From contig NC_014168.1 of the NCBI RefSeq assembly GCF_000092825.1, positions 248,001 through 312,000 of the forward strand: 64,000 bases of DNA, in the 5' to 3' direction. This DNA comes from Segniliparus rotundus DSM 44985. GTDB taxonomy: Bacteria; Actinomycetota; Actinomycetes; Mycobacteriales; Mycobacteriaceae. Numbering within the stretch: the stretch's first letter is position 1; each line of letters starts with the position of its first letter. The notes under the pieces were generated by a model. It had not been told where the DNA came from, searched no databases, and saw only the letters and a program-made list of their open reading frames with translations. Shown here piece after piece: positions 1 to 8,027 of this stretch. A program made the position numbers and the translations under genes.

Positions 1-735
1 TTCACCGGCGAGTTCGAACCGGTCGAGCAGATCGCCCAGGTCCTCGACGAGCTTGCTGCTTCGGGCGGGCCGGACGTCAAGATCCATGTGGACGCGGCGA
101 GCGGGGGTTTCGTCGCCCCGTTCCTGCATCCGGAGCTGCGCTGGGACTTCCGCGTGCCCAGGGTCGCGTCGATCAACGTGTCCGGGCACAAATACGGGCT
201 CACGTACCCCGGCGTCGGGTTCGTCGTGTGGCGGGACCGGGAGCAGCTGCCGGAAGAGCTGATTTTCCGGGTCTCCTACCTCGGCGGCGACATGCCGACG
301 TTCACCTTGAACTTTTCCCGCCCCGGCAACCAAGTGATCGGCCAGTACTACAACTTTTTGCGCTTCGGACGCGAGGGCTACACGCGGATCATGGGCGCGT
401 TGCAGCACATCGCCAGGTGGATCGCCGACGAGCTCGCCGCGCTGCCCGGCGTGCGAATGATCGCCGACGGCTCCGCGATCCCCGTGGTGGCGTTCGCTTT
501 GGACGAGGAACTGGGCTACGACGTGTACGCGCTCTCGCACGCGTTGCGCGCCGGGGGCTGGCAGGTGCCCGCCTACCCGATGCCCGAGGGCGCGCAAGGG
601 CTGTCGGTGCTGCGGATCGTTGTGCGGGAAGGGTTCAGCGGCGAACTCGCCCGAGCGCTGGTCCAGGCGGTGGGGACAGCGATGCAGGAGCTTTCCCAAG
701 GCGGGCTGAAGCCCAGGAAGCAGTTCATGCACTGA
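1..735 (+). CDS. gadB: Glutamate decarboxylase, 3' part
   Basis: PLP-dependent decarboxylase converting glutamate to GABA and CO2 while consuming a proton, usually linked to acid tolerance. The open frame enters from the left edge, so the N-terminal half is missing. Visible are HVDAASGGFVAPF, which holds the PLP-contacting aspartate, and about 25 residues later INVSGHKYG, whose lysine forms the Schiff base with PLP, followed by YPGVGFVVWRD. These are hallmarks of the GadB family. The C-terminus (LKPRKQFMH) is of the normal kind. The next gene starts 74 bp downstream on the same strand. The GABA-handling dehydrogenase GabD2 at 51193-52743 could serve the same pathway but is far away. Confidence 0.93.
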   Translation, partial: FTGEFEPVEQIAQVLDELAASGGPDVKIHVDAASGGFVAPFLHPELRWDFRVPRVASINVSGHKYGLTYPGVGFVVWRDREQLPEELIFRVSYLGGDMPTFTLNFSRPGNQVIGQYYNFLRFGREGYTRIMGALQHIARWIADELAALPGVRMIADGSAIPVVAFALDEELGYDVYALSHALRAGGWQVPAYPMPEGAQGLSVLRIVVREGFSGELARALVQAVGTAMQELSQGGLKPRKQFMH

Positions 736-809
736 CGCAGTCCGCGTTGGCAGCCGTCGGCGCGAGCGGACCCGGCTGTACGCAAACCAGGGCGCAAGGA
801 GACCAGGCT

Positions 810-1484
810 ATGACGCTTTTCGGCCCCGAGGACGTGCTCGGCCCGCCGCGGGAACGGCAGGCTCTCCCCGCTGGGGCCGTGCATCTGCCCGGTTGGCTGT
901 CGCTGCCCGAGCAGGCCAGACTGAGCGCCGAGTTCCAGATGTGGGCGCGCGGGCCGGTTCCGCTTCGTGCGGCGGCGCTCCCGAACGGGGGCCGCATGTC
1001 GGTCCGCACGGTGTGCCTCGGCTGGCATTGGCAGCCGTACCGGTACACCCGGACCGCCGACGACGTCAACGGCCAGCAGGTCTTGCCCTTCCCGGATTGG
1101 CTCGGCGACCTCGCCAAGGCCGTTGTGCGCGAGGCCTGCGGCGCGACCGCTGCCCGAACGTACCGCCCGGACGCCGCGCTGGTGAACCACTACGACGCGC
1201 ATGCGCGGATGGGCATGCACCAAGACAAGGACGAGAGAACGGACGCGCCGGTCGTCTCGCTCAGCGTCGGCGACAGTTGCGTGTTCCGGTTCGGCAACGC
1301 CCAAGGCCGGGGCAAGCCCCACACCGACGTCCGGCTCGAATCCGGGGACGCGTTCGTGTTCGGCGGGCCTTCGCGCCTCGCCTACCACGGGGTGCCGAAA
1401 ATATTCCCGGGCACCGCGCCCGAAGGCTGTGGGCTCGCGCGCGGACGGCTCAACATCACCGTGCGCGCCACGGGGATGCCGTGA
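810..1484 (+). CDS. alkB: AlkB-type 2-oxoglutarate/Fe(II)-dependent DNA repair dioxygenase
   Basis: A 224-residue oxidative demethylase that removes alkyl groups from DNA or RNA bases using iron, oxygen and 2-oxoglutarate. The iron-binding HxD is in MGMHQDKDE, the distal histidine is in LAYHGVPKI, and the family signature RxNxTxR appears as RLNITVR near the C-terminus. The substrate-binding NHYD segment precedes the HxD. The ATG at 810 is preceded by a purine-rich GCAAGGAG, a good ribosome site. The frame stays open upstream, but that extension overlaps gadB and looks non-coding. It converges on ino1 with only 3 bp between the two stop codons. Confidence 0.9.
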   Translation: MTLFGPEDVLGPPRERQALPAGAVHLPGWLSLPEQARLSAEFQMWARGPVPLRAAALPNGGRMSVRTVCLGWHWQPYRYTRTADDVNGQQVLPFPDWLGDLAKAVVREACGATAARTYRPDAALVNHYDAHARMGMHQDKDERTDAPVVSLSVGDSCVFRFGNAQGRGKPHTDVRLESGDAFVFGGPSRLAYHGVPKIFPGTAPEGCGLARGRLNITVRATGMP

Positions 1485-1487
1485 GGG

Positions 1488-2582
1488 TCACTCGCCGGAG
1501 ATGAAGGTCTCCAACTGGGCGCGGGCGACGTCGTCGGCGAGCTGGCGCGGCGGGGACTTCATCAAGTAGGCGCTGGCCGGGTAGACCGGGCCGCCGATGC
1601 CCCGGTCGAGGGCGATCTTCGCGGCCCGCACCGCGTCGATGATGATCCCCGCGGAGTTCGGCGAGTCCCACACTTCGAGCTTGTACTCCAAGCTCAGCGG
1701 CACGTCGCCGAAGGCCCGGCCTTCAAGGCGCACGTACGCCCACTTGCGGTCGTCGAGCCATTCGACGTAGTCGGACGGGCCGATGTGGACGTTGCGGTCG
1801 TAGACCTTGCCCGCCAGCGACCCCTGCAGGTTGCTCGTGACGGCCTGGGTCTTGGAGACCTTCTTGGACTCCAACCGGTCGCGTTCCAGCATGTTTTTGA
1901 AGTCCATGTTGCCGCCGACGTTGAGCTGGTAGGTGCGGTCCAGCACGACGCCCCGGTCTTCGAAGAGCTTCGCCATCACGCGGTGGGTGATGGTGGCGCC
2001 GACCTGGCTCTTGATGTCGTCGCCGACGATCGGCACGCCCGCGTCCTCGAACTTCTTCGCCCACACCGGGTCGGAGGCGATGAAGACCGGCAGGGCGTTC
2101 ACGAACGCCACCCCGGCGTCGATGGCGCACTGGGCGTAGAAGCGGTCCGCTTCCTCGGAGCCCACCGGCAGGTACGAGACCAGCACATCGGCTTTGGCGG
2201 CCTTGAGGGCGGCGACCACGTCGGCCGCCTCGCCCGGGGCCTCCTCGATGGTCTGCATGTAGTACTTGCCGAGCCCGTCGAGGGTGGGGCCGCGCAGAAC
2301 GGTCACGTCCTGGGGCGGCACGTCGGAGATCTTGATGGTGTTGTTCTGGCTCGCGAAGATGGCCTCGGAAAGGTCGAAGCCCACTTTCTTGGCGTCCACG
2401 TCGAACGCGGCGACGAACTTCACGTCGCGGACGTGGTAGGGGCCGAAACGAACGTGCATCAGTCCGGGGACGGTCGCGTCCTCATCGGCGTCCTGGTAAT
2501 ACTGCACGCCTTGGACCAGGGACGCGGCGCAGTTGCCGACGCCGACGATCGCAACTCGGACTTCGTTCGCGTTCTCGCTCAT
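1488..2582 (-). CDS. ino1: Inositol-3-phosphate synthase
   Basis: NAD-dependent conversion of glucose 6-phosphate to myo-inositol 3-phosphate. This is the first step towards phosphatidylinositol, mycothiol and the lipoglycans of the mycolata envelope. The 364-residue length matches the short actinobacterial form. The NAD-binding loop [16 protein letters not shown] opens the protein, and the [12 protein letters not shown] and NVGGNMDF segments typical of the family follow. The start codon shares ATGA with the stop of padR, so the two genes are co-transcribed and translationally coupled. The same padR-ino1 pair is Rv0047c-Rv0046c in M. tuberculosis. Regulation is probably through the palindrome at 3224-3240. 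Confidence 0.95.
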   Translation of the reverse strand: MSENANEVRVAIVGVGNCAASLVQGVQYYQDADEDATVPGLMHVRFGPYHVRDVKFVAAFDVDAKKVGFDLSEAIFASQNNTIKISDVPPQDVTVLRGPTLDGLGKYYMQTIEEAPGEAADVVAALKAAKADVLVSYLPVGSEEADRFYAQCAIDAGVAFVNALPVFIASDPVWAKKFEDAGVPIVGDDIKSQVGATITHRVMAKLFEDRGVVLDRTYQLNVGGNMDFKNMLERDRLESKKVSKTQAVTSNLQGSLAGKVYDRNVHIGPSDYVEWLDDRKWAYVRLEGRAFGDVPLSLEYKLEVWDSPNSAGIIIDAVRAAKIALDRGIGGPVYPASAYLMKSPPRQLADDVARAQLETFISGE

Positions 2583-3151
2583 GCTTGGTGGCTCTCTCCT
2601 CGGATCTCAGCGGCGATGAGCTCGTTGAGCCATCCCACTTCGCGTTCAGTGGACTCCAGGGCCAGCTGTTGCAGCTGGGCTGTGTACCGGCGCAGGCCGG
2701 CGCTGGCTTTCGCCAAGGTCTCGCGCAGGGTGTCGCGACGTTGCTCCACCTGCCGGCGGCGGCCTTCGAGAATGCGCATGCGCACCTCGGGCGTGGTGAA
2801 GCGGAAGAATGCCAACCGCAGGCCAAAGCCGTCGTCCGTGTAGTTCCGGGGTCCGGTGTCGCTCACCAATTCGATGAAGCGTTCCCGCCCTTCCGGGGTG
2901 ATTTCGTAGACCCGCTTCGCCCGCTTGCTGCCCACGGACGTGGAGCCGGCCAGCGCGCTGCGGGCGGAGGGCGGCGGCGCGGCGTCCTCCGAGCCGATCA
3001 AACCCTCCGCCTCCATGCGCTTCAAGGCCGGGTACAGGGACCCGTACGAGAAGGCCCGAAACGGACCGAGCAGCTCTCGGAGGTTTTTGCGAAGGTCGTA
3101 GCCATGTATGGAGGAGTCATGGAGCAATCCGAGGATCGCCATCTCCAACAT
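2579..3151 (-). CDS. PadR-family transcriptional repressor (Rv0047c type)
   Basis: Winged-helix regulator of 190 residues. The start is placed at the methionine of [10 protein letters not shown], where PadR proteins normally begin, and AGAAAGG lies about 8 nt before it. A longer reading from 3181 adds ten residues and is less likely. The N-terminal domain contains HGYDLRKNL and the recognition region [18 protein letters not shown]. The C-terminal half is the helical PadR dimerisation domain (about residues 95-185). It is first gene of an operon with ino1. The perfect inverted repeat 73 bp upstream is a likely autoregulatory operator. The inducer is unknown. Confidence 0.9.
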   Translation of the reverse strand: MLEMAILGLLHDSSIHGYDLRKNLRELLGPFRAFSYGSLYPALKRMEAEGLIGSEDAAPPPSARSALAGSTSVGSKRAKRVYEITPEGRERFIELVSDTGPRNYTDDGFGLRLAFFRFTTPEVRMRILEGRRRQVEQRRDTLRETLAKASAGLRRYTAQLQQLALESTEREVGWLNELIAAEIRGESHQA

Positions 3152-3223
3152 GCTCTCGACCTTTCTCCGCTCTCCGCCCACGTTCTTGTGCCGTGTTCTT
3201 TTTGGTTTGACCCGTCCAGATGG

Positions 3224-3240
3224 TATATCGCGCCGATATA
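3224..3240. promoter_or_regulatory. Candidate PadR operator upstream of padR-ino1
   Basis: Perfect inverted repeat TATATCG-CGC-CGATATA (7-bp arms, 3-nt spacer) in the promoter region of padR. PadR regulators commonly bind AT-rich dyads before their own gene. Binding here would control padR and ino1 together. The symmetry is seen directly. The assignment to PadR is inference. Confidence 0.6.
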
Positions 3241-3330
3241 GCTGTCAATTTCGAACTCTCAGAACGCGCATTAAGAGCATGCCGAAACGCGCAGTGCGCG
3301 CGCATCTCTCCGGGCGGCCCGGCGGACGAG

Positions 3331-3356
3331 GCGGCGGCGAAGGCCTTCGCCGCCGC
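3331..3356. repeat. 26-bp perfect GC-rich palindrome in the padR/CD225 intergenic region
   Basis: GCGGCGGCGAAGG and its exact reverse complement abut without a spacer. It sits in the 366-bp divergent space between padR (start 3151) and the CD225 gene (start 3518). Apart from this palindrome and the operator at 3224-3240, I see no gene in 3152-3517. It could form a cruciform or an mRNA hairpin. No T-tract follows, so a terminator is unlikely. Confidence 0.6.
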
Positions 3357-3517
3357 GCCCGCGGCCGGCCTGAGCGGTCGGACCGCACAGCGCTTTCCCA
3401 GGAGGCGCACAACAACTGCGCAGCCGAGACTTAACTCCCGCTGATGTTTCGGTCCTAGCATCGTGTCATGCCTCTGCACGAGGCTCGAGAGACGACACTC
3501 GCCAAAGGAGACTCGAA

Positions 3518-4114
3518 ATGTCGCAACCGTCCGCATCGCCCGAAACCACAGAACCGCCCTCCAAGCCCGCGCCGGGCACTGTCACGCATGTGACCACGAA
3601 TCTGCCGCAGTCGAACATCGGCTGGGCGGTGGCGTCGGCCATCTTCTTCTGGCCGCTCTCGTTCAGCGCCTTCACCAACGCCTGGAAGGTGTACCCGCTC
3701 TGGTCGGCGGGCGACGGCGAAGGGGCCGAACAAGCGGCGGCCAAGGCCAAGCTGCTCGGCAAGATCTCCCTCCTGGTCGGACTGGTCCTCATCTTCTTGT
3801 TCGTCGGGTTGCGGATCGTGCTGCCCTTCTGGTTCTGGCGCCACCACGGCGGCGGTTGGGGCCTTGGGGATTGGGGTCCCGGCGGCCACGAGCCCGGCGG
3901 CTGGGGTCCTGGCGGCCACGAGCCCGGCGGCTGGGGTCCTGGCGGCCACGAGCCCGGCGGCTGGGGTCCCGGCGACATGGACCACGATGGCCCCGAGGGC
4001 CAGCCATCGCCTCCGGCCCCGCCGCAGCAGCCGGTTCCGCCGCAGCAGCCAGTTCCGCCGCAGCTGCCGGTTCCGCCGCAGCAGCCGGTTCCGCCGACTG
4101 CTCCGAGGAGCTGA
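3518..4114 (+). CDS. CD225/dispanin-type membrane protein with Gly-His-Trp and Pro-Gln repeats
   Basis: A 198-residue protein. Residues 1-25 are Pro/Ser/Thr-rich. The segment NIGWAVASAIFFWPLSFSAF opens a two-helix CD225/dispanin-like domain: the first helix is at about 33-52, a conserved loop with NAWKVYPLWSAGD follows, and the second helix is at about 80-108. After FWFWRHHGGG come three tandem GGHEPGGWGP units and then four PPQQPV-type units, giving an extracytoplasmic or cytoplasmic low-complexity tail. AAAGGAG precedes the ATG. The role is unknown; related actinobacterial proteins are often described only as membrane proteins. It replaces Rv0048c at this point of the conserved block. A strong terminator follows. 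Confidence 0.75.
   Translation: MSQPSASPETTEPPSKPAPGTVTHVTTNLPQSNIGWAVASAIFFWPLSFSAFTNAWKVYPLWSAGDGEGAEQAAAKAKLLGKISLLVGLVLIFLFVGLRIVLPFWFWRHHGGGWGLGDWGPGGHEPGGWGPGGHEPGGWGPGGHEPGGWGPGDMDHDGPEGQPSPPAPPQQPVPPQQPVPPQLPVPPQQPVPPTAPRS
3881..3970 (+). repeat. Three 30-bp tandem repeats inside the CD225-type gene
   Basis: Units at 3881-3910, 3911-3940 and 3941-3970 are identical except for the last base of the third. Each encodes GGHEPGGWGP. Near-identity at the DNA level implies recent expansion by slippage or recombination, so copy number probably varies between strains. Confidence 0.85.
4022..4093 (+). repeat. Four 18-bp tandem repeats coding for a Pro-Gln tail
   Basis: Units start at 4022, 4040, 4058 and 4076 with one or two substitutions each. 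They encode the repeated PQQPVP motif at the C-terminus of the CD225-type protein. This is a proline-rich, probably extended tail. Confidence 0.85.
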
Positions 4115-4132
4115 CGCGTCGAGGAAGATCCT

Positions 4133-4168
4133 GGTCGCGCCGGCCTTCGGCGCGACCGGGCTTTTTCA
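4133..4168 (+). terminator. Rho-independent terminator after the CD225-type gene
   Basis: GGTCGCGCCG (4133-4142), a 5-nt loop, and CGGCGCGACC (4148-4157) form a perfect 10-bp stem followed by GGGCTTTTTC. It lies 18 bp after the stop codon and ends about 14 bp before the next gene. It separates the CD225-type gene from the DUF5318-type gene. Confidence 0.85.
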
Positions 4169-4182
4169 CTTAACCTGGACAG

Positions 4183-4587
4183 GTGCGATCACTCGGCCAG
4201 CCTGGGCACCATGTCGTGGAGTACGGACTCCAACGGCGTTCGAGGCTTGCCGACTACCAGGCGGGGCTCGTCGCACGGGGGGAGATCTGCGACGCGGACC
4301 GCTTCCTCTTGCTCGCCGCGAAATTCCACGGCCAAGCGTCCACGACGCTCTGCCCGGTCTGCGGCAAAGAGCGCCTGACCCTCGTCTCGTGGGTCTTCGG
4401 CGACTCGCTCGGCCCGGCTTCCGGGTCCGCGCGGGGCGAGGCCGAGCTCGCGCAGCTCTCCCTGGCGCGGGGCGAGTTCACGGTCCACGTCGTCGAGGTC
4501 TGCCGGGGCTGCTCGTGGAACTTCCTCATCCGCTCCTATGTGACCGGCACGGCGAAAACACGGGCCAAACGCGGAGCGTCCCGCTAG
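4183..4587 (+). CDS. DUF5318-type zinc-ribbon-like protein (Rv0049 homologue)
   Basis: A 134-residue protein with CPVCGKERLTLVSWVFGD in the middle and CRGCSWN near the end. The paired CxxC motifs suggest a single zinc ribbon. Order and motifs match Rv0049 of M. tuberculosis, which precedes ponA1 there. Here ponA1 is absent and a small secreted protein follows. The start is read as GTG at 4183. TTAACCT lies just upstream and the mRNA may be nearly leaderless. The next in-frame GTG, inside HHVVEYG, is an alternative that would remove about 11 residues. Function is unknown; a nucleic-acid or protein-binding role is only a guess. Confidence 0.8.
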   Translation: MRSLGQPGHHVVEYGLQRRSRLADYQAGLVARGEICDADRFLLLAAKFHGQASTTLCPVCGKERLTLVSWVFGDSLGPASGSARGEAELAQLSLARGEFTVHVVEVCRGCSWNFLIRSYVTGTAKTRAKRGASR

Positions 4588-4684
4588 GCCGCGGCGGCGG
4601 CGCATGATCGGCTGTAGAATGGCCGCGAACCACGCTTGAGCCTTTCGGCCGGCGGCGAGATCTGTGGAGAAAGAAGGCGACCGT

Positions 4685-5014
4685 ATGAAAACCATGACTG
4701 CGGCACTGTTCGCGACAGCTGTTTGCGGGGCGGCCTTCCTGGCCCCGTCCCCCGCGTTGGCCGCCCCCGCCCCCGGCCACCACGACAAACAATGGTGCCC
4801 CGGCCAGCCTTGGGACGAGGAGTGGGGCGTCAACGACAACCCGATCAGCTGCCACGCCGTCGACACGGACGAGGACGACGAGGGCCTGGACGACGACGCC
4901 CCGGACCCTGACCTCGGCGTCGGCGTGCCCAAAGCCCACCCGGACGGCGAGTACCCGCCGGACTACGACTGGTCCGACCGCTACGAGGACAACCACGGCG
5001 GCCGCCACGGCTGA
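4685..5014 (+). CDS. Small acidic secreted protein, unrecognised
   Basis: A 109-residue protein starting at ATG 4685 behind GAAGG. An in-frame start at 4664 is possible but less well placed. Residues 1-24 form a signal peptide ending in PALA-AP. The mature part is very acidic (a run rich in Asp and Glu around residues 58-80) and ends in a His/Arg-rich NHGGRHG. Two cysteines (WCPGQPW and ISCHAV) could form a disulfide. It occupies the place where ponA1 lies in mycobacteria. No family is recognised. Possible roles such as cation binding are speculation. Confidence 0.65.
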   Translation: MKTMTAALFATAVCGAAFLAPSPALAAPAPGHHDKQWCPGQPWDEEWGVNDNPISCHAVDTDEDDEGLDDDAPDPDLGVGVPKAHPDGEYPPDYDWSDRYEDNHGGRHG

Positions 5015-5038
5015 GGCCCGTGCTTATACAGTGACGGG

Positions 5039-6499
5039 GTGGCCCGAGTCCCCGACACCAGTCCGTCCCGCGAAGTCGACCAGGCTTCGCTCGGCGGACG
5101 AGTGCTGCCCACCTGGGAGTCCGCTGCCGCTGTGCAGCTCTCCCGCTGGGTAGGCGGTGCGTTCGGCGAGCACGGCACAATCGGCAGACAGCCGTTTTTC
5201 ACCCCGGTGCGGATACTGCTCCTGTTCGCGGTCCTCGGCTTGGTCCTTGGCTTCGGCTCCAAAGCCCCGTGCCTTGAGCAGCGCGAGACCAAACACGGCC
5301 ACTTCGAAGTCCTCTGGACGAACCACAACGAGTACGCCCGCGCCTGTTACACGGACATTCTGCCGTTGTACGGCTCAGAAGGGTTCGACAAGGGCTCCGT
5401 GCCCTACCGCGACCACCGGCCGGACGGGCGTTGGATGGAATACCCGGTGCTGCTCGGCTCCTTCCAGTACGCGGCCGCCGCGGCGGCGCACGCCTGGACG
5501 GCGGGCGCGCGGCACGGTGTGCTGCCGCCGATGGCGCCGGGGCTGGTCTTCTTCGCCGTGTGCGCGCTGGTCATCGCCGCCGCCTGGCTTGTCGTGGTGT
5601 GGGCCAGCGCCCGGCTCGCGGGGAACAGGGTCTGGGACGTGTGGCTCGTGGCGCTCAGCCCGGTGGTGTTCGTGCAGGCCTTCACGAACTTCGACGCGAT
5701 CGGGGTCGCGCTGTTGATGGCAGCCCTGCTCGCCTGGCGCAGGAATATGCCGTTCCTCGTCGGCCTGTTGGCGGGCCTCGGGGCCGCGGTCAAGCTTTTC
5801 CCGGTCCTGCTGTTTTTCCCGTTGCTGCTCGTCGCGTGGCGGGACAAACGCGTTGCCGACTGGGCCAAGGCGCTCGCCGCCGCCGCAGCGGCGCTCCTCG
5901 TGGTGAACCTCCCCGTGGCCTGGGCGTACCAGGAAGGCTGGTCCGAGTTCTTCACGTTCAACAGAGACAGGCTCTCGCAGGAGGGCTCGCTGCTCTACCT
6001 GGTGTTCGACTACCTGCGCGTCCAAGCCCAGCACGGCTCGGTCGGACTTTTGCCCGCGGAGAAAGCGAACGCGATCTCCCTCGTGGCCTTCGTGCTCTGT
6101 TGCGCCGCCATCGCGGCGGTGAGCCGCACGGCGCGCGCGAAGCCGACGCTGGAGCAGCTGGTCTTCCTGACGGTCACGGCGTTCCTGCTCACGAGCAAGG
6201 TGTGGAGCTCGCAGTACTCGCTCTGGCTGGTGCCGCTCGCCGTGCTCGCCTTCCCGCGCCTCTGGGCGCTCGCGGGCTGGATGTTCCTGGAGCTCTTGAA
6301 CTGGCTGACCAGGCAGTGGTGGTTCTATGAGAGCTTCTCCGGCGGCGGCGACCCCACGGTGGAACGGGTGTATTTCCTGTTGCTCGTCCTGCGCGACGGG
6401 GCGCTGGTCGCGATCTGCGCCGCCCTCGTGCGGTCGCTCTACCGCGGGGAGCGCGCCCCTGCCCCCTGCGCGTCGCCCACAGCCGAGCCGGCTCGCTGA
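5039..6499 (+). CDS. GT87-type membrane glycosyltransferase (DUF2029, Rv0051 homologue)
   Basis: A 486-residue polytopic membrane protein with roughly ten to twelve hydrophobic segments. It starts at GTG 5039. After a cytoplasmic N-terminus of about 55 residues comes the first helix (RILLLFAVLGLVLGFGS), then an extracytoplasmic loop with the YARACYTDILPLYG and GSVPYRDHRPDGRWMEYPVL segments typical of the DUF2029/mannosyltransferase family. Members use polyprenyl-phosphate sugars to extend envelope glycans such as lipomannan. Rv0051 occupies the same place before rpsF in M. tuberculosis. The substrate cannot be told from sequence. Confidence 0.82.
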   Translation: MARVPDTSPSREVDQASLGGRVLPTWESAAAVQLSRWVGGAFGEHGTIGRQPFFTPVRILLLFAVLGLVLGFGSKAPCLEQRETKHGHFEVLWTNHNEYARACYTDILPLYGSEGFDKGSVPYRDHRPDGRWMEYPVLLGSFQYAAAAAAHAWTAGARHGVLPPMAPGLVFFAVCALVIAAAWLVVVWASARLAGNRVWDVWLVALSPVVFVQAFTNFDAIGVALLMAALLAWRRNMPFLVGLLAGLGAAVKLFPVLLFFPLLLVAWRDKRVADWAKALAAAAAALLVVNLPVAWAYQEGWSEFFTFNRDRLSQEGSLLYLVFDYLRVQAQHGSVGLLPAEKANAISLVAFVLCCAAIAAVSRTARAKPTLEQLVFLTVTAFLLTSKVWSSQYSLWLVPLAVLAFPRLWALAGWMFLELLNWLTRQWWFYESFSGGGDPTVERVYFLLLVLRDGALVAICAALVRSLYRGERAPAPCASPTAEPAR

Positions 6500-6558
6500 G
6501 TTGTGCAATCCGCCTGCTCTCGTTTAGACTTCCCCACCGAACATATGAGATTCTCCTG

Positions 6559-6595
6559 ACCCGGCCATCCCTTGGTTTCTTTTGTCCGGCTGGGT
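6559..6595 (+). promoter_or_regulatory. Candidate leader hairpin before rpsF
   Basis: ACCCGGCC (6559-6566) and GGCTGGGT (6588-6595) pair over 8 bp with one G-U, enclosing a 21-nt pyrimidine-rich loop. The rpsF leaders of many bacteria carry a structure bound by the S6:S18 complex for autoregulation. This hairpin is in the right place but the match has not been tested. It is notable because rpsR (S18) is missing from the operon. Confidence 0.4.
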
Positions 6596-6626
6596 TCGTT
6601 TAGACCGTAGGAGGTGATGGGGTTTC

Positions 6627-6914
6627 ATGCGTCAATACGAGCTCATGCTCATCCTCGACCCGAACATCGATGAGCGCACCGTCGCCCCGGCGGTGGACAA
6701 GCTGCTCGGCGTGGTCCGCGAGGAAGGCGGCAGCGTCGAGAAGGTCGACGTCTGGGGCCGTCGTCGGCTCGCGTACGAGATCGCCAAGCGCGGCGAAGGC
6801 ATTTACGCCGTCGTGGACCTCAAGGCCCAGTCTTCGACCGTCTCCGAGTTGGACCGCCAGCTGCGGATCAACGAGACCGTCCTGCGCGCCAAAGTGCTCC
6901 GCAAAGACAAGTAA
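6627..6914 (+). CDS. rpsF: 30S ribosomal protein S6
   Basis: A 95-residue protein, normal for bacterial S6. It begins [13 protein letters not shown] and has the [10 protein letters not shown] segment. AGGAGGTGAT ahead of the ATG is a strong ribosome site. First gene of rpsF-ssb-rplI. S6 binds the central domain of 16S rRNA as a partner of S18. Confidence 0.98.
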   Translation: MRQYELMLILDPNIDERTVAPAVDKLLGVVREEGGSVEKVDVWGRRRLAYEIAKRGEGIYAVVDLKAQSSTVSELDRQLRINETVLRAKVLRKDK

Positions 6915-6931
6915 ATCCCCAGGAGGGCGAT

Positions 6932-7432
6932 ATGGCAGGCGACACCGTCATTACCGTGGTCGGCAACTTGACGGCCGACCCGGAGCTGCGGTTCACTCCG
7001 ACCGGCGCGGCCGTCGCGAACTTCACCGTCGCGTCGACGCCGAGGATGTTCGACCGCCAGACCAACGAGTGGAAGGACGGCGAAGCGCTGTTCTTGCGCT
7101 GCAACATTTGGCGCGAGGCCGCGGAGAACGTGGCCGAGTCGCTCACCCGAGGCTCTCGCGTCATCGTCACCGGCAGGCTCAAGCAGCGTTCCTACGAGAC
7201 CCGCGAGGGCGAGAAACGCACTGTCGTCGAGCTCGAGGTCGATGAGATCGGCCCGTCGTTGCGGTACTCCACCGCGAAGGTGAACCGGGCGGCGCGAGGC
7301 GGCAGCAGCGGTGGCGGCGGCGGGCGCTCCGGCGGCTACGGCGACGACCCGTGGGCCTCGGCCCCGGCCGGGGACGACTTCCCCTCCTCCTCTTCCCGTT
7401 CCGGTTCCGGCGACGACGAACCGCCGTTCTGA
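6932..7432 (+). CDS. ssb: Single-stranded DNA-binding protein
   Basis: A 166-residue SSB. The OB fold covers residues 1 to about 110, beginning [21 protein letters not shown] Gly/Ser-rich linker follows, and the acidic tip ends in DDEPPF, which recruits repair and replication partners. It lies 17 bp after rpsF and 21 bp before rplI. In M. tuberculosis rpsR1 sits between ssb and rplI; here the space is too small for any gene. Confidence 0.97.
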   Translation: MAGDTVITVVGNLTADPELRFTPTGAAVANFTVASTPRMFDRQTNEWKDGEALFLRCNIWREAAENVAESLTRGSRVIVTGRLKQRSYETREGEKRTVVELEVDEIGPSLRYSTAKVNRAARGGSSGGGGGRSGGYGDDPWASAPAGDDFPSSSSRSGSGDDEPPF

Positions 7433-7453
7433 CATTGATCCAAGGAGCATGAC

Positions 7454-7909
7454 ATGCAGTTGATTTTGACGAAGAAAGTGGCCGGTCTCGGCGGTGCTGG
7501 CGACCTCGTGGAGGTCAAGGAGGGCTACGCCCGCAACTTCCTCCTGCCCCGCAAGCTGGCCATCACCGGCACCGCTTCCGCGCAGAAGCAGGCCGAGAAC
7601 ATCAGAACTGCCGCAGCGCAGCGCGAAGCCAGGGCGCATGACCGCGCCGAGGAGCTCAAAGCCAAGCTCGCCGAGGTCGGCAAGGTGGCTGTGCCCGCCC
7701 GCGCCGGCAACACCGGAAAGCTGTTCGGTTCGGTGACCCCGGCGCAGGTCGCGGCAGCGATCTCGAACGCGGCTGGCTCGCAGGTGGACGCTGGCGATGT
7801 GCGGCTCGCCGCGCACCAGATCCGCTCGCTCGGCCAGTACGAGATCGAAGTGGACCTTGGAGCCGGACTGACCTCCAAGGTCAAGCTGGACATCGTCGCC
7901 GCGCAGTAA
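7454..7909 (+). CDS. rplI: 50S ribosomal protein L9
   Basis: A 151-residue two-domain L9. The N-terminal 23S-binding domain starts MQLILTKKVAGLGGAGDLVEVK and includes YARNFLLPR, then comes the long connecting helix (about 45-75) and the C-terminal domain ending in VKLDIVAAQ. CAAGGAG lies 6-7 nt before the ATG. Last gene of the rpsF operon, followed by a long inverted repeat. Confidence 0.98.
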   Translation: MQLILTKKVAGLGGAGDLVEVKEGYARNFLLPRKLAITGTASAQKQAENIRTAAAQREARAHDRAEELKAKLAEVGKVAVPARAGNTGKLFGSVTPAQVAAAISNAAGSQVDAGDVRLAAHQIRSLGQYEIEVDLGAGLTSKVKLDIVAAQ

Positions 7910-7919
7910 CACTTCTGGC

Positions 7920-7966
7920 ACGACGCGTCGAGCGGCTCGCGACATGCGGGCCGCTCGACGCGTTGT
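7920..7966. terminator. Long hairpin between convergent rplI and the GNAT gene
   Basis: ACGCGTCGAGCGGC (7923-7936) and its perfect complement (7950-7963) enclose 13 nt. The stem extends to 7920/7966 with one G-U pair. It has no clear T-tract. Position between two convergent stop codons suggests a bidirectional terminator or transcript-end stabiliser. Confidence 0.65.
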
Positions 7967-8027
7967 CAGGCTCCTGCCGACCGGAGACGACGGTCCCGCT
8001 CGTGGTTCCTCGTCGTGGCCGAACCGC

